This document shows positions 35,730-48,550 of a DNA stretch of 64,000 nt, one piece after another. The notes under the pieces are model-generated. The model did no database searches and was not told where the DNA came from. It saw only the letters and a program-made list of their open reading frames with translations. The stretch covers positions 248,001 through 312,000 of the forward strand of contig NZ_FORC01000003.1 in the NCBI RefSeq assembly GCF_900113905.1. The letters run 5' to 3'. Position 1 is the first letter of the stretch. Every line of letters begins with the position of its first letter. Origin of the DNA: Phytopseudomonas argentinensis (GTDB taxonomy: Bacteria > Pseudomonadota > Gammaproteobacteria > Pseudomonadales > Pseudomonadaceae). Position numbers and translations under genes: made by a program.

Positions 35730-36185
35730 ATGCACGCCCTACAAGCCAAGATCCTCGACCCCCGCCTCGGCAGCGAATTTCCCATGCCCGCCTACGCCAC
35801 CCCCGGTTCGGCCGGCCTGGATCTGCGCGCCATGCTCAAGGAAGACCTGACCCTGGAGCCGGGCCAGACCGTGCTGATCCCCACCGGCCTGGCCATCCAC
35901 GTCGCCGACCCAGGGCTGGCCGCGCTGATCCTGCCGCGTTCGGGCCTGGGCCACAAACATGGCATCGTGCTGGGCAACCTGGTCGGCCTGATCGACTCCG
36001 ATTACCAGGGCGAGCTGATGGTGTCGTGCTGGAACCGCGGCAACACCACCTTCAAGATGGCCGTTGGCGAGCGTATCGCCCAGCTGGTGCTGGTACCGGT
36101 CATCCAGGCGCGCTTCGAAGTGGTCGAGGAATTCGACGACAGCGAGCGCGGCGCCGGTGGATTCGGCCATTCGGGTACCAAGTGA
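35730..36185 (+). CDS. dut: Deoxyuridine 5'-triphosphate nucleotidohydrolase
   Basis: Hydrolyses dUTP to dUMP, keeping uracil out of DNA and feeding thyA. 151 residues, trimeric dUTPase type with its five motifs: [45 protein letters not shown] and [13 protein letters not shown]. It lies between coaBC and algC in the conserved order coaBC-dut-algC-argB, with short gaps that suggest one transcript. Confidence 0.97.
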   Translation: MHALQAKILDPRLGSEFPMPAYATPGSAGLDLRAMLKEDLTLEPGQTVLIPTGLAIHVADPGLAALILPRSGLGHKHGIVLGNLVGLIDSDYQGELMVSCWNRGNTTFKMAVGERIAQLVLVPVIQARFEVVEEFDDSERGAGGFGHSGTK

Positions 36186-36214
36186 TTCCCTTCTAGTTCG
36201 CCAGGAGACGTCGG

Positions 36215-39716
<3,502 letters not shown>

Positions 39717-39744
39717 TCGCGGTTCGTAAAGTGCCTGGCAACGC

Positions 39745-39771
39745 AAAACGCCCGTTTCGACGGGCGTTTTT
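39745..39771 (+). terminator. Rho-independent terminator after argB
   Basis: Stem AAAACGCCCG/CGGGCGTTTT with loop TTTCGA and a T-run, ending the coaBC-dut-algC-argB group. Confidence 0.93.
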
Positions 39772-39839
39772 CATGGCTCTGGCGAACCTCGCCGCCGCGT
39801 CGTGGCCCAACAGCCAATCTCTACAGGAGCAGCACATCC

Positions 39840-40736
39840 ATGAGCACCTCCAATGAACGCATCCAGCTGGGCGACCTGACCTGCTGGCGCATCCAGCATG
39901 CCGGTGCCGAGCTGTTGGTCAGCGAACAGGGCGCGCAGATTCTTCGCTACCAGCCGGCCACGGGCAAGCCGCTTATCTGGCTCAGCGACGAGGCGGCCTA
40001 TCAAACCGGAAAGAGCGTACGTGGCGGTGTGCCGGTGTGCTGGCCGTGGTTCGGCGACCTGCAGCGCAACCCCGACGCCATCCGCTCTGCCTACACGCGC
40101 CCTGAACAGGCGCCAGCCCACGGCCTGGTACGCGACCGCGACTGGCAACTGATCGGCCTGAATACCGAAGAAGATGGCGTGACCCTGTCGTTGGCCTTCG
40201 ACACCGCCGCCCAACCAATCGCCGAATGGCCCCATGCCGCCGAACTGCAGCTCGATATCCACCTCGGTGAGCGCCTGAAACTAAGCCTGACCACCCGCAA
40301 CCTGGGCGACGGCGAGCTGCCGATCAGCCAGGCGCTGCACACCTACTTCGCGGTCAGCGATATCCACAAGGTGCAGATCGATGGCCTGGACGCCTGCCGC
40401 TACGTCGACACCCTGCATGACTGGAACAAAGTACGCCAGAAAGGCCCGGTGACCTTCAGCGGAGAAACCGACCGCATCTACCTCGACACGCCGCAACAGC
40501 TGAACATCGTCGACCCGGTCTGGAAGCGGCGCATTGTCATGCGCAGCGAAGGCTCGGCCTCGGCGGTGGTGTGGAACCCGTGGATCGACAAGGCCAGGCG
40601 TCTCTCGCAATTTGCCGACGACGCCTGGCAGGGCATGCTCTGCATCGAGCACGCCAACGTGCTGGACGACTCGCTGATCCTCGCACCGGGGGCCGAATAC
40701 CGCCTAGACGTGACGCTGTGGTCGCAAGCGCTTTGA
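39840..40736 (+). CDS. D-hexose-6-phosphate mutarotase (YeaD-like)
   Basis: 298 residues of the aldose-1-epimerase superfamily, glucose-6-phosphate 1-epimerase group, which interconverts anomers of hexose 6-phosphates. Motifs: ISWPRVWFG-like region GVPVCWPWFGDLQ, PAHGLVRDRDWQL with the catalytic His, LHTYFAVSDIHKVQIDGLD, and WNPWIDKARRLSQFADDAWQ. ATG 39840 follows AGGAG. Cytoplasmic. It stands alone between the argB terminator and engB. Confidence 0.93.
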   Translation: MSTSNERIQLGDLTCWRIQHAGAELLVSEQGAQILRYQPATGKPLIWLSDEAAYQTGKSVRGGVPVCWPWFGDLQRNPDAIRSAYTRPEQAPAHGLVRDRDWQLIGLNTEEDGVTLSLAFDTAAQPIAEWPHAAELQLDIHLGERLKLSLTTRNLGDGELPISQALHTYFAVSDIHKVQIDGLDACRYVDTLHDWNKVRQKGPVTFSGETDRIYLDTPQQLNIVDPVWKRRIVMRSEGSASAVVWNPWIDKARRLSQFADDAWQGMLCIEHANVLDDSLILAPGAEYRLDVTLWSQAL

Positions 40737-40819
40737 GGTGACGTGCACAGGCTGAGCGGGTCAGCAAGCCCCCAGCCTGTTAGACTGCCGCGATGCACGC
40801 CCCTCCACCGGATACCTCG

Positions 40820-41467
40820 ATGCACGCAAAGAACCCAGCAATCGGCTTGTGTCAGCAAGCCACCTTTCTGATCAGCGCCGCCAAGGTCGACCAGTGCCCG
40901 GATGACCAGGGCTATGAAGTCGCCTTCGCCGGGCGTTCCAACGCCGGCAAGTCCAGCGCGCTGAACACCCTGACCCACGCCAGCCTGGCGCGCACCTCGA
41001 AAACCCCGGGGCGCACCCAGTTGCTGAACTTCTTCCGCCTGGACGACGAGCGCCGCCTGGTCGACCTGCCCGGTTACGGCTACGCCAAGGTGCCGATTCC
41101 GCTCAAGCAGCACTGGCAGAAGCACCTTGAAGCCTACCTGGGCAGCCGCGAGAGCCTGCGCGGGCTGATCCTGATGATGGACATCCGCCACCCGCTGACC
41201 GAGTTCGACCGCATGATGCTCGATTGGTCCGGCGCCAGCGGTATGCCCATGCACATCCTGCTGACCAAGGCCGACAAGCTGGCCTTTGGTGCGGCGAAGA
41301 CCACGCTGCTCAAGGTGCAGCAGGAAATCCGCAAGGGTTGGGGCGAGCATGTCAGCATCCAGCTGTTTTCGGCGCCCAAGCGCATCGGCGTGGAAGACGC
41401 GCAGACCGTGCTGGGTCACTGGCTGGGGCTGATCGGCGACGAGCAGAGCGACGAAGTGGCTGAGTAA
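40820..41467 (+). CDS. engB: Ribosome biogenesis GTPase EngB/YihA
   Basis: Essential GTPase of 50S assembly. 215 residues from ATG 40820 ([19 protein letters not shown]); a start nine codons upstream (40793) is open but unlike the family. G1 [14 protein letters not shown]2 around [14 protein letters not shown]3 [11 protein letters not shown]4 LLTKADKL and G5 FSAPK. It is convergent with polA across the ErsA region, the same arrangement as yihA-spf-polA in E. coli. Confidence 0.96.
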   Translation: MHAKNPAIGLCQQATFLISAAKVDQCPDDQGYEVAFAGRSNAGKSSALNTLTHASLARTSKTPGRTQLLNFFRLDDERRLVDLPGYGYAKVPIPLKQHWQKHLEAYLGSRESLRGLILMMDIRHPLTEFDRMMLDWSGASGMPMHILLTKADKLAFGAAKTTLLKVQQEIRKGWGEHVSIQLFSAPKRIGVEDAQTVLGHWLGLIGDEQSDEVAE

Positions 41468-41495
41468 TCCTTAGCTCCAAGCCGGTTTGTCGAAC

Positions 41496-41523
41496 CAAAC
41501 GCCCCGCCCATGCGGGGCGTTTT
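41496..41523 (+). terminator. Terminator of engB
   Basis: Stem AACGCCCCGC/GCGGGGCGTT with loop CCAT and T-run, about 30 nt after the engB stop. Confidence 0.92.
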
Positions 41524-41614
41524 GCATCCGCTGGAGTTGCGCTTGAGCGCTAAGGGACTAGCCTGCTGGTAGGGGAAATCGTGCGTCGCAAAGGCCCGAC
41601 ACTTTCCTGCAGGC

Positions 41615-41746
41615 AAAAAAAACCCCGAACTTCGTATGGGGAGGGAGAAGATCGGGGTTTAAGGGTCTGAACCGCTAGGGCGGGGCTCAGATGTCTGCCA
41701 ACACTTAACACAACAAAGGAGCATCGAAGGGCTTTATGGGCCATTC
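41615..41746 (-). ncRNA. ersA: ErsA-like small RNA (Spot 42 position)
   Basis: On the minus strand, between polA and engB. The 3' end is a strong terminator: AACCCCGA/TCGGGGTT (41652-41659 with 41621-41628) followed by eight T (41615-41622). The terminator loop holds a C-rich single-stranded patch TTCTCCCTCCCCATAC, as expected for seed pairing with Shine-Dalgarno sites. A second hairpin (CTGA, CCGC / GCGG, TCAG) covers 41667-41690. With a start set by the promoter at 41753-41780 the RNA is about 132 nt. In P. aeruginosa, ErsA is a 132-nt AlgU-dependent Hfq sRNA at this locus that represses algC. Confidence 0.88.
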
Positions 41747-41752
41747 ACAAAC

Positions 41753-41780
41753 TCTGACCGGGTGGACAGAAGTAAAGTTC
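41753..41780 (-). promoter_or_regulatory. AlgU (sigma22) promoter of ErsA
   Basis: Minus strand GAACTT (41775-41780), 17-bp spacer, TCAGA (41753-41757), against the AlgU/RpoE consensus GAACTT-N16/17-TCTGA: ten of eleven positions match. It implies induction by envelope stress. Confidence 0.85.
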
Positions 41781-41846
41781 AGCGGTGCTTAGATTCCTTT
41801 GTTTGGTCTTTATTCCAATTAAGACCGCACGGTACTAACTGATAAC

Positions 41847-41868
41847 GGGACGCAGCTGCGTCCCTTTT
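41847..41868. terminator. Palindromic hairpin after polA
   Basis: Perfect 18-bp palindrome GGGACGCAGCTGCGTCCC. T-run lies on the plus-strand side only, so it is a good terminator toward polA from the left and a weaker one for polA itself. Confidence 0.6.
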
Positions 41869-41877
41869 CGTCCCCGG

Positions 41878-44718
41878 TCAGTGCGCTTCATCCCAGTTGT
41901 TGCCGACGCCGACCTCGACCAATAGCGGCACATCGAGCTTTACGGTTTCACCCATCAGCGGGCGGATCTGCGCACTGACCTGCTCGACCAGATCCTCGCG
42001 CACTTCCAGTACCAGTTCATCGTGTACTTGCAGGATCACCCGGGCGTCCAGGCCGGATTCGCTCAGCCACTCATCCACCGCCACCATGGCCTTCTTGATG
42101 ATGTCCGCCGCGGTACCCTGCATCGGCGCGTTGATCGCCGTACGCTCGGCACCGGCGCGCTCCTGGGGCCGGCTGGACTTGATCGCAGGCAGGTACAGGC
42201 GACGACCGAACAGGGTCTCCACGTAGCCCTGCTCGGCGGCCTGGCGACGGGTGCGGTCCATGTACTCGCGCACACCGGGGTAACGGGCGAAGTAGGTTTC
42301 GATGTAGGCCTTGGCGGTCTTGCCGTCGACGCCGATGTCCTTGGCCAGCTTCTGCGCGCCCATGCCATAGATCAGGCCGAAGTTGATGGCCTTGGCGCTG
42401 CGCCGCTGGTCATTGCTGACCTGATCGAGCTCGACCTTGAACACTTCCGCGGCAGTCGCGGTGTGCACGTCGAGGTTGTCGCGAAAGGCGTTCATCAGCC
42501 CTTCGTCCCGGGACAGGTGGGCCATGATGCGCAGCTCGATCTGCGAATAGTCCGCGGCCACCAGCTTGTAGCCCTTCGGCGCCACGAACGCCTGGCGAAT
42601 ACGCCGGCCCTCGGCGCTGCGGATCGGGATGTTCTGCAGGTTCGGGTCACTGGACGACAGCCGCCCGGTGGACGCCACGGCCTGTTGATAACTGGTGTGG
42701 ATGCGCCCGGTGCGCGGGTTGATCTGCTCCGGCAGGCGATCGGTGTAGGTGCTCTTGAGCTTGCTCAGGCTGCGGTACTGCATCAGCACCTTGGGCAGCT
42801 CGTAATCCTGCTCGGCAAGCTCGGCGAGCACCGCTTCGGCGGTGGAGGCCTGGCCCTTGGCGGTCTTGCTGAGGATCGGCAAGCCGAGCTTTTCATAGAG
42901 GATGGCGCCGAGCTGCTTGGGCGAGCCGAGGTTGAACTCCTCGCCGGCCACTTCGAAGGCCTGGCGCTCCAGGGCCACCAGCTTCTCGCCCAGTTCCTGG
43001 CTATGCTCGCCGAGCAGCTTGGCGTCGACCAGCGCGCCATTGCGCTCGATGCGCGCCAGCACCGGTATCAGCGGGATCTCGATATCGCGCAGCACGCCCG
43101 CCACGCTGGGCACCTGCTCCAGGCGCGCCCACAGGTTGTGATGCAAGCGCAGGGTCACGTCGGCATCTTCGGCGGCGTAAGGGCCGGCCTGCTCCAGGGC
43201 GATCTGGTCGAAGGTCAGCTGCTTGGCGCCCTTGCCGGCGATGTCCTCGAAACGAATGGTGCTGTGGCCCAGGTACTTGAGCGACAGGCTGTCCATGTCG
43301 TGGCGGGTGGCGGTGGAATCCAGCACGTAGGATTCGAGCATGGTGTCGAACGCCACGCCCTGCACGTTGATCGGCGTAGTGGCATTGGCCAGTACGTTGA
43401 TGTCGTACTTGGCGTGCTGGCCGACCTTGGCCTTGTTCGGGTCTTCGAGAATCGGCTTGAGCGCGCGCAGCACGGCGTCACGATCGAGCTGCTGTGGCAC
43501 GCCCATGTAGCTGTGCGCGACCGGCACGTACACCGCTTCGCCCGGCTTGACCGCGAATGACAGACCAACCAGTTGCGCCTGCTGGGCGTCGATGCTGGTG
43601 GTTTCGGTGTCGAAGGCGATCAGCTCGGCCTGTGCCAGGTTCTCCAGCAGGGTGTCGAAATCGCCCTGTTCGAGAATGGTGCGGTACTCGCCCGCGACCA
43701 CCGATGGCTGGTCTTCGGCAGTAGCAGGCGTGGCGGCGGCCTGAACCGCCGGCACCTCGCCCGCTGCAGCGCTGAACAAATCACCCTCAGGCGGCGCCAG
43801 CTCGGAGCGGGCCGCCTTGGCCTTGGGCGTCGCGCCCTTGTTCTGACGCAGCAGTTCGTCCAGCCAGCCCTTGAACTCCAGCTGCTCGTAGAGGGCGGAG
43901 AGGGTGTCGATATCCGGCTCGCCGGGGTGCAGCCTGGCGTAATCCAGGTCCAGCGGCACGTCCAGCTTGATGGTCGCCAGCTGGTAGGAGAGGTAGGCCA
44001 TCTCGCGATGCTCCTCGAGCTTGGCCGGCAGGCCCTTGGCGCCGCGGATCGGCAGGCCCGGCACCTTGTCGAGGTTGGCGTAGATCACGTCTAGGCCGCC
44101 GCCGACACCGACCAGCAGGCCCAGGGCGGTCTTCTCGCCGACGCCCGGCACGCCGGGGATGTTGTCGATCTTGTCGCCCATCAGCGCCAGGTAATCGATG
44201 ATCAGCTCGGGGCCGACGCCGAACTTCTCCCTCACGCCTTCGATGTCGTAGACGCTGCCGGTCATGGTGTTGACCAGGGTGACGTGCTTGCACACCAGCT
44301 GCGCCATGTCCTTGTCGCCAGTGGAGATCACCACGTCGCGGCCTTCGGCCGCGCTCTGCCGGGCCAGGGTGCCGATCACGTCGTCGGCCTCCACGCCCTC
44401 CACGCACAGCAGCGGCAAGCCGAGCGCCCGCACGCTGGCGTGCAGCGGCTCGACCTGCAGACGCAGTTCGTCGGGCATTGGCGGGCGGTTGGCCTTGTAG
44501 TCGGCGAACAGCTCGTCGCGGAAGGTGCCGCCCTTGGCGTCGAAGACCACCGCAAAGGGGCTATCCGGGTACTGACGGCGCAGGCTGCGCAGCATGTTCA
44601 GCACGCCTTTCACCGCACCGGTGGGCAAGCCTTTGGAGTTGGTCAGGGGTGGCAGGGCATGGAAGGCGCGGTACAGATAAGAAGAACCGTCGACCAGGAC
44701 GAGGGGAGCTTGGCTCAT
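41878..44718 (-). CDS. polA: DNA polymerase I
   Basis: Repair and Okazaki-fragment processing polymerase, 946 residues from [21 protein letters not shown]-terminal 5'-3' exonuclease (about 1-300: [28 protein letters not shown]), proofreading domain with [20 protein letters not shown] (catalytic Asp/Glu present), and the family A polymerase domain: motif [17 protein letters not shown], motif [17 protein letters not shown], motif [12 protein letters not shown]. Start at 44718 is clear; the frame stays open upstream to 45798, but only as antisense to thrB. A 75-bp gap separates it from the divergent DUF2782 gene. Confidence 0.98.
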   Translation of the reverse strand: MSQAPLVLVDGSSYLYRAFHALPPLTNSKGLPTGAVKGVLNMLRSLRRQYPDSPFAVVFDAKGGTFRDELFADYKANRPPMPDELRLQVEPLHASVRALGLPLLCVEGVEADDVIGTLARQSAAEGRDVVISTGDKDMAQLVCKHVTLVNTMTGSVYDIEGVREKFGVGPELIIDYLALMGDKIDNIPGVPGVGEKTALGLLVGVGGGLDVIYANLDKVPGLPIRGAKGLPAKLEEHREMAYLSYQLATIKLDVPLDLDYARLHPGEPDIDTLSALYEQLEFKGWLDELLRQNKGATPKAKAARSELAPPEGDLFSAAAGEVPAVQAAATPATAEDQPSVVAGEYRTILEQGDFDTLLENLAQAELIAFDTETTSIDAQQAQLVGLSFAVKPGEAVYVPVAHSYMGVPQQLDRDAVLRALKPILEDPNKAKVGQHAKYDINVLANATTPINVQGVAFDTMLESYVLDSTATRHDMDSLSLKYLGHSTIRFEDIAGKGAKQLTFDQIALEQAGPYAAEDADVTLRLHHNLWARLEQVPSVAGVLRDIEIPLIPVLARIERNGALVDAKLLGEHSQELGEKLVALERQAFEVAGEEFNLGSPKQLGAILYEKLGLPILSKTAKGQASTAEAVLAELAEQDYELPKVLMQYRSLSKLKSTYTDRLPEQINPRTGRIHTSYQQAVASTGRLSSSDPNLQNIPIRSAEGRRIRQAFVAPKGYKLVAADYSQIELRIMAHLSRDEGLMNAFRDNLDVHTATAAEVFKVELDQVSNDQRRSAKAINFGLIYGMGAQKLAKDIGVDGKTAKAYIETYFARYPGVREYMDRTRRQAAEQGYVETLFGRRLYLPAIKSSRPQERAGAERTAINAPMQGTAADIIKKAMVAVDEWLSESGLDARVILQVHDELVLEVREDLVEQVSAQIRPLMGETVKLDVPLLVEVGVGNNWDEAH

Positions 44719-44793
44719 GAGGGCAATCAACCTTTTCGGCGGGCGTGGCGCTAGAATACAAAGCACCGTTGATATCAAAGGGACAAGGTTACC

Positions 44794-45078
44794 ATGGGAC
44801 CATTCAATCGCCTGATCCTGCTTGCCGTGCTGGCAACCGTGCCGTTCGCCGCGCAGGCCAGTGATGCGCCCTCGGCCGAGCCCGATGTAACCATCCGCCA
44901 GGACGGCGACCGCACCGTGGAGGAGTATCGGGTCAACGGCTTCCTCTACGCCATCAAGGTCACCCCCAAGGGTGGCAAACCCTATTTCCTGGTACGGGCC
45001 GACGGCAGCGACGGCAATTTCGTGCGTTCCGATTCGCCGGATATGTTGATTCCGGCCTGGGAAATCTTCAGCTGGTAA
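44794..45078 (+). CDS. DUF2782 periplasmic protein
   Basis: 94 residues with a signal peptide (to about residue 22, AAQASD). The mature part [40 protein letters not shown], and [12 protein letters not shown] is DUF2782, small beta-rich proteins of unknown role found next to thrB/polA in gammaproteobacteria. It starts 12 nt upstream of the thrB transcript unit and is likely co-transcribed with thrB. Confidence 0.92.
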   Translation: MGPFNRLILLAVLATVPFAAQASDAPSAEPDVTIRQDGDRTVEEYRVNGFLYAIKVTPKGGKPYFLVRADGSDGNFVRSDSPDMLIPAWEIFSW

Positions 45079-45090
45079 GGCAGTCAATTC

Positions 45091-46041
45091 ATGTCGGTGT
45101 TCACCCCGCTGCAACGTCCGCAACTGGAAACCTTTCTCGCGCCCTACGGGCTCGGCCGTCTGCTCGACTTCCAGGGCATCGAGGCCGGTAGCGAGAACAG
45201 CAACTTCTTCGTCAGCCTGGAACAGGGCGAGTTCGTGCTGACCTTGGTCGAGCGCGGGCCCAGCGAGGATCTGCCGTTCTTTATCGAGCTGCTCGATATT
45301 CTCCATGATGCCGGGCTGCCGGTGCCCTACGCGCTGCGTACCGACAGCAACGAAGCACTGCGCAGCCTGGCCGGCAAGCCGGCCTTGTTGCAGCCGCGGC
45401 TGAGCGGCAAGCACGTAAGTGACGTCAATGCCCAGCATTGCCACGAGGTGGGCGAGCTGCTGGCGCGCATTCACCTGGCGACCCGCGACCACCCGCTGCA
45501 GCGCAAGAGTGACCGCGGCCTGGAGTGGATGCTGCGCGAGGGCAAGGTGCTGGCCACGCACCAGACGCCGGAGGCGACGCGGCTGCTCAATGACGCCCTG
45601 GCGGAGATCGCTGCCCTGCAGGAGCAGGTGCGCAAACTGCCGCGCGCCAACCTGCACGCCGATCTGTTCCGCGACAACTGCATGTTCGAAGGCAGCCACC
45701 TGAGCGGGGTGATCGACTTCTACAACGCCTGCTCGGGGCCGATGCTCTATGACCTGGCGATCACCGTGAACGACTGGTGCTCGGACGAACAAGGCCACCT
45801 GGATGAAGGGCGTGCCCGGGCGCTGCTCGGTGCCTATGCCGGCCTGCGCCGGTTCACCGCCGCGGAAGCCGAGATCTGGCCGGCCATGCTGCGTATCGCC
45901 TGTGTGCGTTTCTGGCTATCGCGCCTGATCGCCGCCGAGGCTTTTGCCGGGCAGGACGTGCTGATCCACGACCCGGGCGAGTTCCAGCGCCGCCTGGCCG
46001 CCAGGCAGCAGGTCGACCTGGCCCTGCCGTTCGCGCTGTAG
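45091..46041 (+). CDS. thrB: Homoserine kinase (ThrB2, aminoglycoside phosphotransferase-like)
   Basis: Phosphorylates homoserine for threonine synthesis. 316 residues of the APH/choline kinase-like fold used by Pseudomonas, not the GHMP type of E. coli. Motifs: [20 protein letters not shown] (ATP site), [17 protein letters not shown], Brenner-like motif [19 protein letters not shown] with catalytic Asp, and [20 protein letters not shown]. Starts 12 nt after the DUF2782 gene. Threonine made here feeds IlvA encoded at 13-14.6 kb. Confidence 0.95.
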   Translation: MSVFTPLQRPQLETFLAPYGLGRLLDFQGIEAGSENSNFFVSLEQGEFVLTLVERGPSEDLPFFIELLDILHDAGLPVPYALRTDSNEALRSLAGKPALLQPRLSGKHVSDVNAQHCHEVGELLARIHLATRDHPLQRKSDRGLEWMLREGKVLATHQTPEATRLLNDALAEIAALQEQVRKLPRANLHADLFRDNCMFEGSHLSGVIDFYNACSGPMLYDLAITVNDWCSDEQGHLDEGRARALLGAYAGLRRFTAAEAEIWPAMLRIACVRFWLSRLIAAEAFAGQDVLIHDPGEFQRRLAARQQVDLALPFAL

Positions 46042-46206
46042 CCGGACGCAGGATGTGACGAAATGGTGGCGCCTTGGCCGGGCGTCACCCTTGTCCCCTT
46101 CGAACTCTTGCCCCTATGCTGCGGCTCTTATCGCCTGCGGAGGGTGCGCATCGCGCCTGCGGCAGGCCGTCATCATGGGCTAGCCAGCTGCACGACAAGG
46201 GCCACC

Positions 46207-46875
46207 ATGCGATCACCCTCGCCCCAGCACCCTCGGCGCACGACGCCTGTCATCTGGGCTCGGCGTGTACTGGCCGCGCTCACCTTGCTGGTGCTCGCCG
46301 TGCTGATCTGGAATGCCTGGGATCACCAGGCCTTCATCGCCTGGCGCGAAGAGGCCGGCGTGGTGCCCTTCTTTCTGGCCATGGCCCTGCTGCCGGCACT
46401 GGGCGTGCCGATCACGCCGTTCTTCATCGTCGCCGGCGCGACCTTCGGCACCTACGTGGGCCTTGCCGGCAGCGCCGTCGCCCTGTCGGGCAACCTGGTG
46501 CTCTGCTACTGGATCGCCCGCAGCGGCCTGCGCCCCTGGCTCGCCCGGCTGCTGGCGCGCACGCGCTATGAGATTCCCGATTTCGAAAAGGATGAAGGCG
46601 CGCTACGTTTCGCCCTGCTGGTCAAGCTGGCCCCGGGCGTGCCGATCTTCATCAAGCACTACCTGCTGGGCATGGCCGGCGTACCGTTCTGGATCTACTT
46701 TGCAGTCTCGGGGTTGATCACCGGAATCTACGCCGTTGGCTTCGTGGTGCTCGGCGAGTCGCTGCTCGAACATGACCTGGGCAACGGCGCCATAGCGCTC
46801 GCCGTGCTGGCCGCGGCGGGATTGGCGATCTACCTGTGGCGCCGGCGCATGGCCAACCGCCGAGGCAGCCAGTGA
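46207..46875 (+). CDS. VTT/TVP38-type (DedA-related) inner-membrane protein
   Basis: 222 residues from ATG 46207, which follows AAGGG. About five membrane segments. The VTT signature is present: PALGVPITPFFIVAGATFGTYVGLAGSA and FALLVKLAPGVPIFIKHYLLG with the re-entrant proline/glycine motifs. Family members are lipid scramblase- or proton-antiport-like; the substrate is unknown. It ends 56 nt from the convergent znuA. Confidence 0.88.
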   Translation: MRSPSPQHPRRTTPVIWARRVLAALTLLVLAVLIWNAWDHQAFIAWREEAGVVPFFLAMALLPALGVPITPFFIVAGATFGTYVGLAGSAVALSGNLVLCYWIARSGLRPWLARLLARTRYEIPDFEKDEGALRFALLVKLAPGVPIFIKHYLLGMAGVPFWIYFAVSGLITGIYAVGFVVLGESLLEHDLGNGAIALAVLAAAGLAIYLWRRRMANRRGSQ

Positions 46876-46931
46876 CCGGCCGGCTGAATCCGCCGCAGTG
46901 ATGCCGCTGGCCAGGCCGGCCAGCGCCTCGC

Positions 46932-47897
46932 TCAGAGCTTGCCCAGGCAGCCGCTGAAACCGTCGGCCAGGGTTTGCAGCATGTGCTGGTAACCGTCGGC
47001 GCTGACCGGCGCGGCAGCGCCCATGGCATCCAGCTCGGCCAGGGTTGCCGGTAGCCCGGCGGTCAGCGTTTCGGCCAGGCGCGGGCGCAGCGGCGGCTCG
47101 CTGAACACGCAGCTCGGCCCGACTTCCTGCAAACGCGCGCGCATGGCCGCCACATGACGGGCGCCCGGCTGCACTTCGCTGGCGACGCTGAACACGCCGA
47201 CATGCTTGAGGCCGTAGGCGGCCTCGAAATAATCGAAGGCTTCGTGGAACACGAAATACGGCTTGTCTGCCAGCGGCTTGAGCTGCGCCTGCAAGCTCGG
47301 CTCCAGGGCATCCAGGCGCTTGCCGAACGATGCCAGGTTGGCCTGGTAACGCGCCGCGTTGGCCGGGTCGGCCTTGGCGAGATCCGCCGCCATGCGTGCA
47401 GCGATCACCCGGGCATTGGCCGACGACAGCCACAGGTGGGCGTCCAGGCTGCCGGGGCGATGGTCATGGTCGTGCTCGTCAGGCGCCGCCTGGGCCTGCG
47501 CCTCATGGCCATGATCGTGATCGTGATCGTGATCGTGGCCATGCTCCTCGCCGAAATGCCGCAATGTCATGCCCGGCAGGCTCTGCACGGCCACGCTGGG
47601 CTTCTCGCGGGTGGCCAGCACACGGGGCATGAAGCTCTCCATGTCCGGGCCGATCCAGTACAGCAAGTCCACTTCCTGTACCCGGCGCATGTCGGAGGGT
47701 CGCAATGCGTAATGGTGCGGCGACGCGCCAGCCGGCAACAGCACTTCGGGCTCGCCCACGCCGTCCTGCACCGCGGCGGCGATCAGTTGCAGGGGTTTGA
47801 TGCTGGTCAGCACGCGCACCTCGGCCTGGGCGGCGCCTGCGGCAAACAGCAGGAGGGCGAACATCAGCGAAAACGGGCAAAGCAGGCGCGGCAACAT
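46932..47897 (-). CDS. znuA: Zinc ABC transporter periplasmic binding protein
   Basis: 321 residues from MLPRLLCPFSLMFALLLFAA, a signal peptide cleaved near AQAEV. Cluster A-I metal-binding fold: ligand His in AGASPHHYALRPSD, His in DAHLWLSSANARV, HEAFDYFEAAYGLKHVGVFS. A His/Asp-rich loop (HGHDHDHDHDHGHEAQAQ with a later EHDHDH) collects zinc. It is divergent from zur-znuCB; a Zur box lies 31-43 nt upstream of its start, so expression should rise when zinc is scarce. Confidence 0.96.
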   Translation of the reverse strand: MLPRLLCPFSLMFALLLFAAGAAQAEVRVLTSIKPLQLIAAAVQDGVGEPEVLLPAGASPHHYALRPSDMRRVQEVDLLYWIGPDMESFMPRVLATREKPSVAVQSLPGMTLRHFGEEHGHDHDHDHDHGHEAQAQAAPDEHDHDHRPGSLDAHLWLSSANARVIAARMAADLAKADPANAARYQANLASFGKRLDALEPSLQAQLKPLADKPYFVFHEAFDYFEAAYGLKHVGVFSVASEVQPGARHVAAMRARLQEVGPSCVFSEPPLRPRLAETLTAGLPATLAELDAMGAAAPVSADGYQHMLQTLADGFSGCLGKL

Positions 47898-47927
47898 AGG
47901 CGAGGCGTCGGTCACAAGCGAAATGGA

Positions 47928-47940
47928 GTAATACAATAAC
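47928..47940. promoter_or_regulatory. Zur box upstream of znuA
   Basis: GTAATACAATAAC, an imperfect palindrome close to the GTTATAnnATAAC Zur core, 31 nt before znuA. The same 13-mer with one difference occurs at 48013-48025, 72 bp away. Confidence 0.8.
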
Positions 47941-48012
47941 ATCTCTTTACGCGCCTCGTCGAAGCGCACCGACGGGCCGGCCGGCTGATGCGTGGCGTCG
48001 GGCGGGCAATGC

Positions 48013-48025
48013 GTAATAGAATAAC
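48013..48025. promoter_or_regulatory. Zur box upstream of zur-znuC-znuB
   Basis: GTAATAGAATAAC, 24 bp before the zur ATG, differing at one position from the box at 47928-47940. The two boxes face the two divergent zinc uptake transcripts and imply autoregulation of zur. Confidence 0.8.
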
Positions 48026-48049
48026 GTCCTACGTTTCGAGGCCCACGCC

Positions 48050-48550
48050 ATGTACAAACCCGCCAGCGTCGTGCCACCCCTGGCGTCACGCCCCCATGAC
48101 CACTCCCATTGCGTCAGCCATGCGCTGGCCGAAGCCGAGGCCATCTGCGCACGCCAGGGCCTGCGCCTGACCGCCCTGCGCAAGCGCGTGCTGGAACTGG
48201 TCTGGGCCAGCCACAAACCGCTGGGCGCCTACGACATTCTCGGCGTGCTCAGCGAGGAGGACGGCCGCCGCGCCGCGCCCCCCACTGTCTACCGCGCCCT
48301 GGATTTTCTGCTGGAAAACGGCCTCGTGCACCGCATCGCCTCGCTCAACGCCTTCGTCGGCTGCAGCCACCCGGCCCATGCGCACCAGAGCCAGTTCCTG
48401 ATCTGCCGCAGTTGCAACGCCGCCGTGGAGCTGGAGCAGACCACCATCAGCGACGCCATCGTGCGCGGCGCCAAGGGTGTCGGCTTCGCGGTGGAAAGCC
48501 AGACCGTGGAAGTCGTCGGCCTGTGCGCCGGCTGCCAAGGCAAGCAATGA
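48050..48550 (+). CDS. zur: Zinc uptake regulator Zur (Fur family)
   Basis: 166 residues. Winged-helix DNA-binding part: [20 protein letters not shown] and [20 protein letters not shown]. Dimerisation part with zinc sites: [20 protein letters not shown], the structural CRSC pair and the C-terminal CAGC pair. The N-terminus is His-rich ([18 protein letters not shown]). With zinc bound it represses znuA and its own operon through the two boxes upstream. Its TGA overlaps the znuC ATG. Confidence 0.96.
   Translation: MYKPASVVPPLASRPHDHSHCVSHALAEAEAICARQGLRLTALRKRVLELVWASHKPLGAYDILGVLSEEDGRRAAPPTVYRALDFLLENGLVHRIASLNAFVGCSHPAHAHQSQFLICRSCNAAVELEQTTISDAIVRGAKGVGFAVESQTVEVVGLCAGCQGKQ

Noticed and set aside
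41621-41659. Reading this hairpin as a plus-strand terminator of engB
   Set aside because: The T-run exists only on the minus strand, and engB already has its own terminator at 41496-41523.
44719-45798. N-terminal extension of the polA frame to 1306 codons
   Set aside because: The extension is antisense to DUF2782 and thrB. The classic PolA N-terminus begins at 44718.
48109-48546. In-frame upstream extension of znuC through zur
   Set aside because: It overlaps zur in another frame. The ATG at 48547 overlaps the zur stop in the usual ATGA way and gives the normal ZnuC N-terminus.
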